DNA from: an uncultured Micrococcales bacterium
GTDB lineage: Bacteria; Actinomycetota; Actinomycetes; S36-B12; UBA10799
Length of the DNA stretch: 64,000 bases
Assembly: GCA_937952095.1 (NCBI GenBank)
Contig: CALFYG010000089.1
Location: forward strand, 1-64,000
Reading direction: 5' to 3'
This document shows, in pieces, positions 51,101 through 60,711 of the stretch. The stretch's first letter is position 1. Every line of letters begins with the position of its first letter. A program made the translations under genes and the position numbers. A model generated the notes under the pieces. It was not told the origin of the DNA, did no database searches, and saw nothing but the letters and a program-made list of their open reading frames with translations.

Positions 51101-51880
51101 TCAGGGCCGGGACACCACGAAGAACCGTGCTCCGTTGGGGTCGAGGACCCCGGCGACCACGCTGGTGGCCGTCTCGTAGGGCTTGACGAACACCTTGCCG
51201 CCCAAGGACAACGCGTCGTCCACGGTGCCGGGTACATCGTTCACCGCGAAGTACACCTGCCACACCGCGGGGATCTCCTCCGGCACGTTGCGGGGCATGT
51301 CCTCCGCGCCGGCGTTGGTCTGGTCCTCACCGGGCTTGTCCGGCAAGTGGGCGACCTTGTAGCCCGGCGTGGTGCCGTCGGTCCAGATCCATCCGAAGAC
51401 CTTCTCGTAGAACGGCAGAGCAGCCGTCAGGTCGCGGGTCTGCAGTTCGTTCCACGTCAGCGAACACGGTTCGTCGAAGACATCGGCGCCGGTGTGCGCG
51501 TACGGCTGCCAGATCCCGAGCATGCCGCCGCTCGGGTCCATGATGTTGGCCAGCCGCCCCTGGTCGGTGACGTCCATGGGCGCGAGCATCACCTGCCCGC
51601 CCGCGGCCCGCACCGCCTCACACGTGGCATCCGCGTCGTGCACGAGGACGTACGAGACCCACTGCGGGAGCAGGCCCTCGGCCGACATCTCCGGGGGCAT
51701 CGGGCTCATGCCGGCGACGAGTTGGCCGTCGAGGAAGAACTGCGTGTAGTGGGCGCCCATGTCCTGCGTGCGGTCGTAGGCCTCCCATCCGAACAGCCCG
51801 CAATAGAAGTCCCGCGCGCGGTCCTCATCGGACGTGAAGGTGTCGGCCCAGCCGAACATGCCATCGGGATGCGCAAACAT
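51101..51880 (-). CDS. Two-domain VOC (glyoxalase-fold) protein, copy 1
   Basis: 259 residues, two tandem VOC half-domains (about 5-125 and 135-259), each with the betaalphabetabetabeta pattern. Visible repeats are FGWADTFTSDEDRARDFYCGLFGW and LQTRDLTAALPFYEKVFGW. It resembles the 27-kDa antigen/Cfp30B-type hydrolase family; the substrate is unknown. The ATG at 51880 lies 6 nt after a TACCCT box on the minus strand, suggesting a leaderless start. It is a paralogue of the next gene. Confidence 0.85.
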   Translation of the reverse strand: MFAHPDGMFGWADTFTSDEDRARDFYCGLFGWEAYDRTQDMGAHYTQFFLDGQLVAGMSPMPPEMSAEGLLPQWVSYVLVHDADATCEAVRAAGGQVMLAPMDVTDQGRLANIMDPSGGMLGIWQPYAHTGADVFDEPCSLTWNELQTRDLTAALPFYEKVFGWIWTDGTTPGYKVAHLPDKPGEDQTNAGAEDMPRNVPEEIPAVWQVYFAVNDVPGTVDDALSLGGKVFVKPYETATSVVAGVLDPNGARFFVVSRP

Positions 51881-51910
51881 GCTCCGAGGGTATGGCACCG
51901 ACATCGGCGT

Positions 51911-52681
51911 CTAGAACGACCCGAGCAGGAACATGCCTCCGGTCGGGTCGATGAGTCCGCCGAACTTGCCGGGTCCCATCTCCATCGCCGGCAGGAACAC
52001 CTCGCCGCCGAGGCCTTCGGCCGCCGCCATCGAGGTGTCGCAGTCCTCGACCGCGAAGTAGACCATCCAGACGTTGGGCGCCTCGTCCGGCACCCCTGGA
52101 GGCGTGGTCATCGCCCCGGCGTTGGACTTGTCATCACCCTCCTTGGCCGCGATGTTGGCCACGTAGTACCCCGGGTTCGGCCCGTCGTCCCACTCCCAGC
52201 CGAACACCGTCTCGTAGAAGGGTAGCGCCGCCTCGATGTCGCGGGTCTGCAGCTCGTTCCAGGTCATCGACCCGGGTGCGTTGAAGATGTCGGCACCTTG
52301 GTGGGCCGCGGGTTGCCACAAGCCGACGGCGGCGCCGGTGGGGTCGGCCAGCATCGCCATCCGACCCTGATCCATGACGTCCATCGGCGGCATCGAGATT
52401 GTTCCTCCTGCGGCCTCGGCTGCAGCTGCCGTGGCGTCGGCGTCCTCGACCAGCACGTACGAGGTCCAGAACGCCCCGACCTCCTCGGGCACCCCGGGCA
52501 TCATCGGGGACAGTCCGCACACGAGCTGCCCGTCCTTGAAGAACTGCGTGTAGGGCGGGCCCATCGGGGTGGGCTGGTCCACGTGGGTCCACCCGAACAA
52601 CCCCTCGTAGAACTCGATGGCCCGGCCCGGGTCGCGGGTCATGAGATCGGCCCAGCCGAACAGTCCATTCGGATACCGCAT
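51911..52681 (-). CDS. Two-domain VOC (glyoxalase-fold) protein, copy 2
   Basis: 256 residues, clearly paralogous to the gene at 51101: the same FGWADLMTRDPGRAIEFYEGLFGW and LQTRDIEAALPFYETVFGW motifs and the same order of two VOC domains, but divergent C-terminus (GGLIDPTGGMFLLG). This looks like a tandem duplication. ATG at 52681 is preceded by aaagga on the minus strand. The start of the copy 1 gene lies 30 nt beyond the end of this one. Confidence 0.87.
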   Translation of the reverse strand: MRYPNGLFGWADLMTRDPGRAIEFYEGLFGWTHVDQPTPMGPPYTQFFKDGQLVCGLSPMMPGVPEEVGAFWTSYVLVEDADATAAAAEAAGGTISMPPMDVMDQGRMAMLADPTGAAVGLWQPAAHQGADIFNAPGSMTWNELQTRDIEAALPFYETVFGWEWDDGPNPGYYVANIAAKEGDDKSNAGAMTTPPGVPDEAPNVWMVYFAVEDCDTSMAAAEGLGGEVFLPAMEMGPGKFGGLIDPTGGMFLLGSF

Positions 52682-52843
52682 GATGTCTCCTTTCGTCCGT
52701 GGTCCCACGCTAGGCACGGGGTACGACATCCGCGCAAGGGTCCAACGGACACAGTTGTTCCGGCCAACGCGCGGTGACGTAGCGGTGACACGTGGCCGAC
52801 CGGTGGGGAATCGGCCGGGGTGCCTCACGGGGCCGGGTGCGAT

Positions 52844-52867
52844 TAGGTTTGTGCGTAGGTTTGTGCG
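52844..52867 (+). promoter_or_regulatory. Tandem 12-bp repeat upstream of glpK
   Basis: taggtttgtgcg occurs twice in direct succession (52844-52855, 52856-52867), ending 20 nt before glpK. Each contains TAGGTT, a TANNNT -10-like box, so the pair may be a duplicated promoter -10 or an operator. Confidence 0.4.
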
Positions 52868-52887
52868 CAGACGAGTGGAGGCAGCAC

Positions 52888-54384
52888 ATGGCGATCATGG
52901 CCATCGATCAGGGCACGACCTCGAGCCGGGCGATCATCTTCGACGTCGACGGCGTCCCGCTGGCGATGGACCAGCAGGAACACGAGCAGATCTTCCCCAA
53001 GGCAGGCTGGGTCGAGCACGATCCCATGGAGATCTGGCGCAACACCCGCGAGGTGATGGGCGCCGCGCTGGCGAAGTCGAACCTGTCGCTGAGCGACATC
53101 GATGCGGTCGGCATCACGCAGCAGCGGGAGACGACGGTCGTCTGGAACCGCACGACCGGCCTGCCGATCTACAACGCGATCGTCTGGCAGGATACGCGGA
53201 CCCAGGCGATATGCGACGAGCTCGCGAACACAGTCGGCGAGGACCGCTTCCGGCAGACGACCGGCCTTCCGCTGGCCACCTACTTCTGCGGGCCCAAGGT
53301 CCGCTGGATCCTGGACAACGTCCCCGGCGCTCGCGCCCAGGCCGAGTCCGGGGTGCTTCTCATGGGCACCATCGACACCTGGCTGCTGTGGAACCTCACC
53401 AACGGCCGCGTGCACGCGACCGACCCCAGCAATGCCTCCCGGACCCTGCTCATGGACCTCGACACCCTGCAGTGGGACCCCGAACTCGCCGACGTGATGG
53501 GTGTGCCGATGAGCATGCTCCCGGAGATTCGCAGTTCATCGGAGGTCTTCGGCGAGGTCCAGAGCCCGGCATCCATGCGAGGTGTTCCCATTGCGGGAAT
53601 CCTCGGCGACCAGCAGGCGGCCACCTTCGGCCAGGCGTGCCTGAGCCCTGGCGAGGCGAAGAACACCTACGGAACGGGAAACTTCCTGCTCCTCAACACC
53701 GGAACGGAGAAGGTGCTGAGCAACAACGGGCTGCTCACGACCGTCTGCTACAAGATCGGTGACGCCCCGGCCGTGTACGCCTTGGAGGGGTCCATCGCGG
53801 TGACGGGCAGCCTCATCCAGTGGCTGCGGGACAACCTCGGGATCATCGACTCGGCGCCGGAGATCGAGGAGTTGGCCCGTGGTGTGGAGGACAACGGCGA
53901 CTGCTACTTCGTGCCGGCGTTCAGCGGATTGTTCGCCCCGTACTGGCGCGGTGATGCGCGGGGAGCGATCGTGGGGCTCACCCGGTTCATCAACAAGGGG
54001 CACATCGCCCGGGCCGCCCTGGAAGCCGCCGCGTACCAGTCACGCGAGGTCATCGAGGCCATGGAGGCCGACAGCGGCGTGCGGCTGACGACGCTGAAGG
54101 TCGACGGCGGAATGGTCCTCAACGAGTTGCTGATGCAGTTCCAGTCCGACGTGCTCGGCGTCCCCGTGATCCGGCCCCGGACGATCGAGACCACCGCGCT
54201 CGGCGCCGCCTATGCGGCGGGGCTGGCCGTGGGCTTCTGGGAGAACGAGACGGCCATCCGCACCAACTGGGCCGAGGGCAAGCGCTGGGAGCCGCAGATG
54301 TCGCCGGGGGACCGGGAGTGGCTGTTCGACCGGTGGCGGCAGGCGGTCACGCGCACGTTCGACTGGGTGCCGACGGGCCAGTAG
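52888..54384 (+). CDS. glpK: Glycerol kinase
   Basis: 498 residues, full length. [17 protein letters not shown] is the ATP-binding start of FGGY kinases, [15 protein letters not shown] and [14 protein letters not shown] follow, and [28 protein letters not shown] and [19 protein letters not shown] are FGGY and glycerol-kinase motifs. It makes glycerol 3-phosphate. ATG at 52888 follows ggagg (spacing 6). No glpF or glpD is adjacent. Confidence 0.96.
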   Translation: MAIMAIDQGTTSSRAIIFDVDGVPLAMDQQEHEQIFPKAGWVEHDPMEIWRNTREVMGAALAKSNLSLSDIDAVGITQQRETTVVWNRTTGLPIYNAIVWQDTRTQAICDELANTVGEDRFRQTTGLPLATYFCGPKVRWILDNVPGARAQAESGVLLMGTIDTWLLWNLTNGRVHATDPSNASRTLLMDLDTLQWDPELADVMGVPMSMLPEIRSSSEVFGEVQSPASMRGVPIAGILGDQQAATFGQACLSPGEAKNTYGTGNFLLLNTGTEKVLSNNGLLTTVCYKIGDAPAVYALEGSIAVTGSLIQWLRDNLGIIDSAPEIEELARGVEDNGDCYFVPAFSGLFAPYWRGDARGAIVGLTRFINKGHIARAALEAAAYQSREVIEAMEADSGVRLTTLKVDGGMVLNELLMQFQSDVLGVPVIRPRTIETTALGAAYAAGLAVGFWENETAIRTNWAEGKRWEPQMSPGDREWLFDRWRQAVTRTFDWVPTGQ

Positions 54385-54476
54385 CCGCAGGCGGCGCGAG
54401 TGTCACCAAACGGTCAGTTCCAAGGGCGCGGATCGTGCGTCTTCGTAGCACTCGCCCGCAGGTCCTCCGGCGGGGC

Positions 54477-55163
54477 TCAGACGAAGTCGGGTGCCTGTTG
54501 CATGACCGGTTCCCCCAGGTCTAGGTCGGGGAACCATTCGGCGAGCAGGGCGCGGACCTGCAGGTCGATGTCGACGAGCACCTGCTGGACCTCGGCGCCC
54601 GACAGCCCTTCGAGGTGGCTGATGTCGCGCCATTCGTAGCGGTCCTGGCCGTCGATCACAGGCAGGGAGCCGGCCGTGGTGGCGCCCACCACGACCAGTC
54701 GGTCCGCGACGGCGAGCATCTCGTCGCTGTACTTCTTGGGGATGTCGGTCAGGTGCACACCGTGAGCCGCGAGGCCGTTGGTGACCTCGTCCAGCACGTG
54801 CCCCTTGGGCGCCACACCGGCCGATACGACGTAGACCAGCCCGGGGGCGTAGTAGCGGAAGAGCGCCGCGGCTGCCTGGGAGCGGCCGATGTTGTCCTGA
54901 CAGACGATGAGGACCTCGGGCTGCGACTTCAGGATCTCGCCGGCCTGGATCTGTTCGGCGCGGACCTGGGTCAGGGCGGCCCGCCCGACGAGCACCGGGA
55001 GGTAGGTCTTCACAGAAGCGGTGGCCGCCATCTGGTCGTACAACTCGTCGACGATCGCCGCGAGGCGCTCCCGGGGGATGGCCGCGCCGGTGTGGTTGAC
55101 CAGGCCGTCGACCACACTGCGCAGCTGCATGTCGACATTGGGCTCTCGCGCGGTTTCACTCAC
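54477..55163 (-). CDS. LMW phosphatase / arsenate-reductase-like protein with N-terminal helical domain
   Basis: 228 residues. A three-helix domain of about 75 residues precedes a low-molecular-weight phosphatase fold whose P-loop is VCQDNIGRSQAAAAL (Cys88, Arg94, Ser95). The C-x5-R loop with the following RSQ is closer to arsenate reductases of the actinobacterial type than to protein tyrosine phosphatases. Start GTG at 55163, preceded by caggag with minimal spacing; it lies 13 nt after the GNAT gene and is probably in the same transcript. Confidence 0.78.
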   Translation of the reverse strand: MSETAREPNVDMQLRSVVDGLVNHTGAAIPRERLAAIVDELYDQMAATASVKTYLPVLVGRAALTQVRAEQIQAGEILKSQPEVLIVCQDNIGRSQAAAALFRYYAPGLVYVVSAGVAPKGHVLDEVTNGLAAHGVHLTDIPKKYSDEMLAVADRLVVVGATTAGSLPVIDGQDRYEWRDISHLEGLSGAEVQQVLVDIDLQVRALLAEWFPDLDLGEPVMQQAPDFV

Positions 55164-55176
55164 TCCTGCATTGTGC

Positions 55177-56151
55177 TCAACCGCGGGGGCGACTCGCAAC
55201 GAATACCGGAAGTCCGGCGCGCCATGCCAGGTAGTACTGGTCACGCTGCATACCCACACTCTCGTACAGCTGCGTCGCACCCGTGGGGTTGGTGGCGTCG
55301 CAGTGCAGCGCGGTACCGGTGAATCCCAGACCGGCGTCGCGGTGGAACGCATCGCGCAGCAGGAACTTCGCGACCCCCCTGCCGCGGTACTCGCGCAGCA
55401 CCCCCAGGGTGGCCACGTAGCCCAGCTGATGGGCCGCGTAGCGGTTGCTTCCGAGGCACACACCCACACAGTCGTCCCCGTCGAACACCAGGCGCCACTG
55501 TGTGAGGTCCGCGGTCTCGTCGAGCATGTCCTGCTTGAAGGCGTCGAACGGCCGCGGGTGGAAGTCGTAGTGATCGAGGAAGGATGATTGCACGACCTCG
55601 TACACATCGCCCCAGTTCTCCTCGCGCATCCCCCCGACGGTCAGACCGGGGGGTGGCGTCGCGGGTTGGGGTGTGTCGAGGAAGTCCAGCCGCATACGCA
55701 GATAGACGCGGTGGGTCTCGTAGCCGGCCTCCCGCAGCGCGGATTCGACGGCGTCATCGCCACGGAAACTCTCCACCTTCAGCGTCGCGCCGAGGGGGAC
55801 CTCGAAGGTCGCGGCATACGACTGCCCGGCGACCAGCAGGCGGGCGGCGATCTGCTGCCGGTGCCGGGCGTGGGGGGCGATGAACACATCCATGTAGAGG
55901 GCGTGGCTGTGGGCGAAGTCCTCGTACGCCAGCGCCACCGCCACCAGTTCCTCGTCATGCCACACCGCCGCGGTGCCTCGTGCGCCGTGCAGCTCGGGTG
56001 CACGCAGCGCCCCGAGCGTCTCGGAGTCGTTGCTGTCCGAGCGTCCGAAGAACGCGGTTTCCATCGACGTGACCACGGCGGTCACCTGGGAGAGATGCGC
56101 ATCCTCCACCGGCGTCACTCGAAGCCCGGAGGGCAGTCCGGTGGTATGCAT
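55177..56151 (-). CDS. Tandem GNAT acetyltransferase (MshD-like architecture)
   Basis: 324 residues with two GNAT domains (about 10-150 and 165-320). The second has an intact acetyl-CoA motif, LGVLREYRGRGVAKFLLRDAF; the first is less conserved (APHARHRQQIAARLL). The architecture and length match mycothiol synthase MshD and its many paralogues, but the catalytic assignment is not safe. ATG at 56151 (MHTTGLPSG); a GTG 12 nt upstream is possible. Confidence 0.8.
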   Translation of the reverse strand: MHTTGLPSGLRVTPVEDAHLSQVTAVVTSMETAFFGRSDSNDSETLGALRAPELHGARGTAAVWHDEELVAVALAYEDFAHSHALYMDVFIAPHARHRQQIAARLLVAGQSYAATFEVPLGATLKVESFRGDDAVESALREAGYETHRVYLRMRLDFLDTPQPATPPPGLTVGGMREENWGDVYEVVQSSFLDHYDFHPRPFDAFKQDMLDETADLTQWRLVFDGDDCVGVCLGSNRYAAHQLGYVATLGVLREYRGRGVAKFLLRDAFHRDAGLGFTGTALHCDATNPTGATQLYESVGMQRDQYYLAWRAGLPVFVASRPRG

Positions 56152-56244
56152 GGCGAGGTGTGACACGGCTGTCAGGCAACCACAAGCCGGGGCCGGTCGC
56201 CAGCAGGTTTCGCCGCCGAGGACCGCATGGGCGAGGATGGGGCT

Positions 56245-57126
56245 GTGAAACGTGTGCTCCTGCTGGTCGTCGCATTCCTGCTGGCCGGGTGTGCCAGCAG
56301 TGCCGGATCGCCGGCGCCGAGCCCGTCGGCACCGTGCGATCCTGGCCCGGCCGGGACCAGGCAGGTCCAGGTCGGCAAGCGGTCGTTCCTGCTGCACGTA
56401 CCCACCGATTTCCAGAACCCCTCGCCGGCCGTGTTCACGTTCCACGGCCGCGGCTCCAACGCCCAGCAACAGCTACTGCTGACCGGCTTCGATCAGGTCG
56501 CCGAGGAGGGTCGCTTCCTCGTGGTCGCGCCGGAGGCCCGTAACGGCCGCTGGGACTTCACCGGAGGCGACGACGACTATCTGCGGGCAGTGGGCGCCGC
56601 GGTGCCGTGCATGGATCCCACCCGCGTCTACGCCTCCGGGATGTCGATGGGTTCGGCGATGACGTTCGCGCTCGCATGCGCTCCTGACCGCAAGTTCGCG
56701 GCCTTCGGCGGTGTGGCGCTCACGGTGTTCGAGCCGCAGTGCGAGCAGGCACCGCCCGCGCCGATCATCTACTTCCACGGCACCGCCGATGAAGTGGTGC
56801 CGTTCCGGGGTGGGCAGCCCGAGGGTGAAGACATCGACCTTCCGGCGGTACCGGTGGCGATGCGGGAATGGGCGCAGCACAACGGCTGCACCTCCGACAC
56901 CGTCGAACGCCTCGGCAAGGACATCCGGTTGCAGGAGTGGAGCGACTGCACGGCCGATGCCGACGTGGACTACTACCGGGTGCGCGGCGGGGGTCACACG
57001 TGGCCGGGTACGGCACCTTTCATCGCCGATGCGATCGAGCAGTCCCTGGGCAAGACCTCACAGACGGTGAACGCGTCGTCACTGATGTGGGAGTTCTTCG
57101 AGCAGTACACGCTGTCACCCGCCTGA
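56245..57126 (+). CDS. Secreted lipoprotein esterase of the PHB-depolymerase/LpqC type
   Basis: 293 residues. A signal peptide with lipobox LLAGC (Cys16) implies export and lipidation. Alpha/beta hydrolase: VFTFHGRGSN (oxyanion), GMSMGSAM (Ser134), HGTADEVVPF (Asp182) and GGGHTWPG (His251). This is the feruloyl esterase/poly-hydroxybutyrate depolymerase subgroup, also seen in mycobacterial LpqC. GTG at 56245 has gagga 8 nt upstream; an ATG at 56227 would only add six residues. Confidence 0.87.
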   Translation: MKRVLLLVVAFLLAGCASSAGSPAPSPSAPCDPGPAGTRQVQVGKRSFLLHVPTDFQNPSPAVFTFHGRGSNAQQQLLLTGFDQVAEEGRFLVVAPEARNGRWDFTGGDDDYLRAVGAAVPCMDPTRVYASGMSMGSAMTFALACAPDRKFAAFGGVALTVFEPQCEQAPPAPIIYFHGTADEVVPFRGGQPEGEDIDLPAVPVAMREWAQHNGCTSDTVERLGKDIRLQEWSDCTADADVDYYRVRGGGHTWPGTAPFIADAIEQSLGKTSQTVNASSLMWEFFEQYTLSPA

Positions 57127-57204
57127 GCGCGAGTTCGACCCCGGGAAACACCCGCCGCCGCTGTGTCACAGTTGAGGGGATCCTCGTCCAGACAGGAGTG
57201 GCAC

Positions 57205-58410
57205 ATGCTCGAATTCGCATCCTCCAACTGCCGGGCGGTGAACGCCGAACGAGCCGTGCTTGAAGCCCTGGAGTTGGCCTACGGTGTACCGGATCCCGAG
57301 GTGGACCTTATCCTGATCAACGCCGCCGTGGGCCACGACTTGCAGACCCTGTCGCGTGTGGCGATGCGGCAGTGCCCGGATGCCCGCGTGCTGGCCGCGT
57401 CCTGCGCCGGTGTGGTGGGACCGCAGGGCCCGGGGGAGTCATTGCACGACATCGGACTCATCGGCGTGCGCGGCTCGGAGTTCACCGTGGCGCAGGTGGA
57501 TGGGCTGTTCGGGGCCACGTCGTTCGAGATGGGTGCGGCGCTCGGTGAGCAACTGGCGAGCACTCCACAGCCGGTCAGCATGGTCTACCTGCTCGCCTCC
57601 GGCATCGACATCGCCAACGACCGGGTGATCGAGGGTATCGAGTCGGTGCTGGGTCCGGACGTGGTGATATTCGGGGCCACCTCCAGCGACCAGATGCAGG
57701 GAGTGGCGACGTATCAGGCGATCGACGGTGAGTCCTACCAGCACGCGGCCTTCGCCGTGGGGTTCTGGGATCCCACCCTGCGGGTCGACACGCAAGCGAC
57801 GCACGGGTTCATCGCCGTCGGCGAGCCCATGGTCGTGACCGCTGCGGAGGGCAACCGGATCATCGAGCTCGACGGCAAGCCCGCGTGGCCGACGTACCTC
57901 GAGCGGATGGGCCTGTCACCGGACGCCACGGAGGGCGACACCATCCCGATCGGCGCGCTGGCCGAGGAGTTGTCACCCGAACTCGCCGCGGAGTACGGGA
58001 ACGCGCACATCCTGCGGGTGGTGACGCACCACACGGACGACGGCGAGATCATCTACGCCACCGAGGTTCCGGTGGGCACCAGACTCTGGCTCACCGTGCG
58101 CGACGAGGAGCGCATCTTCGCGGACATGGACCGGATGATGCAGTCGATGGAGAAGCGATATCCGGACAGCAAGCCGGTCGCCGTGTTCCAGGCCGACTGC
58201 CTTGCGCGTGGGCGACGGCTCTTCGACAGGGTGATGAAGGAGGAACTGGTCCACCGCATGCAACAGCCCATGGCCACCGACGGTGAACTCCCGGCCTGGT
58301 TCGGGATGTACGGCTTCGGCGAGTACGCCCGCCTCGGCGGCACCAACTGCTACCACAACTACACGACGGCCCTGGCCGCCCTGTACCGCGTGGGAGACGA
58401 CGGCGCATAG
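57205..58410 (+). CDS. FIST-domain sensor protein (NosP-like)
   Basis: 401 residues with FIST_N (about 25-210; VLAASCAGVVGPQG, VVIFGATSSDQMQ) and FIST_C (about 225-375; HILRVVTHHTDDGEIIYATEVPVGTRL, PVAVFQADCLARGR). FIST proteins of the NosP group bind heme and sense nitric oxide, and are often encoded beside c-di-GMP enzymes or kinases, as here. I cannot confirm a heme-ligating His. ATG at 57205 follows aggag. The GGDEF-EAL gene starts 12 nt after its stop. Confidence 0.85.
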   Translation: MLEFASSNCRAVNAERAVLEALELAYGVPDPEVDLILINAAVGHDLQTLSRVAMRQCPDARVLAASCAGVVGPQGPGESLHDIGLIGVRGSEFTVAQVDGLFGATSFEMGAALGEQLASTPQPVSMVYLLASGIDIANDRVIEGIESVLGPDVVIFGATSSDQMQGVATYQAIDGESYQHAAFAVGFWDPTLRVDTQATHGFIAVGEPMVVTAAEGNRIIELDGKPAWPTYLERMGLSPDATEGDTIPIGALAEELSPELAAEYGNAHILRVVTHHTDDGEIIYATEVPVGTRLWLTVRDEERIFADMDRMMQSMEKRYPDSKPVAVFQADCLARGRRLFDRVMKEELVHRMQQPMATDGELPAWFGMYGFGEYARLGGTNCYHNYTTALAALYRVGDDGA

Positions 58411-58422
58411 GCCGGCACTGCG

Positions 58423-60711
58423 ATGACCGAGGACGTGTCGAGCCCATCGCGCCGGATCGACGCCGGTGCGTACAGCCTGCTCCAGCAGCAGCTGGTCTCG
58501 GTGCGTGCCCGCCTCGACCGCCAGGTCAGTCAACTGATCCGGCTCAACCGCGTCTCCGACGAGTTGCTGCATGCGCAGGCCCCAATGGCGCAGTTCTTCG
58601 CGGAGGCCATCGTGGACATCCTGGACGTGGCTCTGGGTGCGGTGTGGATCTTCGGTGACGACGGGCAGCCGTCCCAGGTCGCGGCGTTCGGCGTGCCGGA
58701 CAGCGACGGGTGGGCGCAGGCCGGCATGAGGATCGCAGAGCAGTTGCAGGAATCGAAGGCCGTGCCCTTGCCGGACCCGGTGCGGCAGTACCTGCCTGGC
58801 CCGGCCCTCGTCGACCCGATCGTCTGTCGGGCATTCGGGGCCGACAAGCAGGTGAAGGCGCTGCTGCTGGCGTCCAACACGACGTCCATGGCCGGCATGT
58901 GCGAACCGACCGCGGAGGAGACCCTCGAGATCCTGACGTTGGTGGCCGAGAAGTTGTCCGCACACATGGCCGTGCTGGCCGACCGCAAGATCATCGCCGA
59001 ACAGGTTGTGATGCTTCGTGAGTCCGAGGAACGTCTGGGGCTGGTGCTCAAGGGCACCAACGACGGGTGGTGGGACTGGGAACTGACCTCGCACAAGTGC
59101 CTGGTGTCGCAGAGGTGGTTGCAGATGCTCGGTCTTGAGGGTGGCGACGTCGAAGTGCTGGACGGCTTCTGGTGGGATCAGGTGCACCCCGAGGACCGCG
59201 CGAGCTTCCGTGGAGATCTCGAGGACGCGCTGGCCGGTGACGCCGGGGGCCTCGAGGCGGAGATCCGGATGCGGCATCAGGACGGCACCTACGTCCCGGT
59301 CCTCCTGCGCGGGACGATCACGCGCGCCGCCGGGGGTGAGCCGGTCCGCTTCACCGGCTCCATCTTCGACCTGTCCGAGCGGCATCGCCAGGAGAACCAG
59401 GTCCGGCGCCTGGCCTTCTTCGATCCCCTCACGGATCTGCCCAACCGGCGCATGCTCATCAGCCGCATCGAAGACACGCTGCGCGTCAACAGCCAGACCG
59501 GTGCGATCGCGGCGGTGCTGATGCTCGACCTCGATCGGTTCAAGACACTCAACGACACCCACGGGCACGCCGCCGGTGACCAACTCCTGCGGATCGCGGC
59601 CCACCGCCTGCATGCGGAGGTGCGCGACGCCGACACTGTCGCCAGGCTGTCCGGTGACGAGTTCGTCGCGTTGCTGCCCGCCGCCGGTGACGACGTGCCC
59701 GGGGCCATCCGGTCCGCCGAACTGGTCGCCGAACGTCTCCAGCAGGCGCTCAACCGGCCCTTCGAGCTCGATGCGGGGACCATGCATCTGAGTACCAGCA
59801 TCGGGATCGCGCTGGCTGCCGGTTCGACGGCGACCGTGGACGACGTGCTGAAGCAGGCCGATGTCGCGATGTACGAGGCCAAGGCCGCCGGGCGCAACGC
59901 AGTGAGGGTGTTCAAGCTGGCCATGCAGATGCAGCTGGAGGAGAGGGCCAGGTTCGACGCGAGGCTGCGGGAGGGTTTCGCGGCCGGGGAGCTCGAGGTG
60001 CACTACCAGCCGCAGGTCGACGCGGAAGGGCGGTTGTGCGGGACCGAGGCGCTGCTGCGGTGGTTCCCGCCGGAGCTCGGTCCGGTGGCCCCCACCGAGA
60101 TCATCACAGCGGCAGAGGACAGTGGATTCATCCACGAACTCGGCCAGTGGGCACTGGAGACCGTGTGCCGGCAGGCCGCCCTTTGGGGGTCGGGTCCGGA
60201 TTCTCGGATCGCCGTGAACCTGAGTTCCGCGGAGTTCCTCCATCCCGATTTCCCGGAACGGGTGCTCGCGGTCCTGGAACGCACCGGGGTGTCCGGCAAG
60301 GCCATCCGACTGGAGATCACCGAGGCCACAGTCGTCAGCGACGTGGAGTTCGCCGCCAGCCGCATGGAGACCTTGATGGCACACGGCATCGAGTTCTCCG
60401 CGGATGACTTCGGCACTGGGTACTCGTCCTTGACGTACCTGCGGGGGCTGCCCTTCTCGGAGGTGAAGATCGACCGTAGTTATGCCGCGCGACTGCCCAC
60501 CGATGCTCAGGACGTGGCGATCGTGCAGGCCATCATGGCGCTGTGCCAGACGCTCGGTCTGCGCATCGTCGCCGAAGGCGTGGAGACCTCGGCACAGCTG
60601 GAAGCCCTCGCGAAGTACGGCGGTGAGGTGTTCCAGGGGCACCTGTTCGGGGGCCCGCAGCCGCCACCGACTCGCCCTGAGGACCTCGTCCAACGCCGGC
60701 GCTCGGTCTAG
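58423..60711 (+). CDS. GAF-PAS-GGDEF-EAL c-di-GMP turnover enzyme
   Basis: 762 residues: coiled coil (about 18-50), GAF-like (55-190), PAS (205-320), GGDEF (330-495) and EAL (510-755). The GGDEF active site is SGDEF (410-414) with an intact I-site RDAD (401-404) five residues before it. The EAL domain keeps EALLRW (Glu542), NLSSAEF, EITE, DDFGTG (661-666), Lys682 and AEGVET, so phosphodiesterase activity is likely. Cyclase activity is possible, since SGDEF variants can be active. It is cotranscribed with the FIST sensor. Confidence 0.92.
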   Translation: MTEDVSSPSRRIDAGAYSLLQQQLVSVRARLDRQVSQLIRLNRVSDELLHAQAPMAQFFAEAIVDILDVALGAVWIFGDDGQPSQVAAFGVPDSDGWAQAGMRIAEQLQESKAVPLPDPVRQYLPGPALVDPIVCRAFGADKQVKALLLASNTTSMAGMCEPTAEETLEILTLVAEKLSAHMAVLADRKIIAEQVVMLRESEERLGLVLKGTNDGWWDWELTSHKCLVSQRWLQMLGLEGGDVEVLDGFWWDQVHPEDRASFRGDLEDALAGDAGGLEAEIRMRHQDGTYVPVLLRGTITRAAGGEPVRFTGSIFDLSERHRQENQVRRLAFFDPLTDLPNRRMLISRIEDTLRVNSQTGAIAAVLMLDLDRFKTLNDTHGHAAGDQLLRIAAHRLHAEVRDADTVARLSGDEFVALLPAAGDDVPGAIRSAELVAERLQQALNRPFELDAGTMHLSTSIGIALAAGSTATVDDVLKQADVAMYEAKAAGRNAVRVFKLAMQMQLEERARFDARLREGFAAGELEVHYQPQVDAEGRLCGTEALLRWFPPELGPVAPTEIITAAEDSGFIHELGQWALETVCRQAALWGSGPDSRIAVNLSSAEFLHPDFPERVLAVLERTGVSGKAIRLEITEATVVSDVEFAASRMETLMAHGIEFSADDFGTGYSSLTYLRGLPFSEVKIDRSYAARLPTDAQDVAIVQAIMALCQTLGLRIVAEGVETSAQLEALAKYGGEVFQGHLFGGPQPPPTRPEDLVQRRRSV

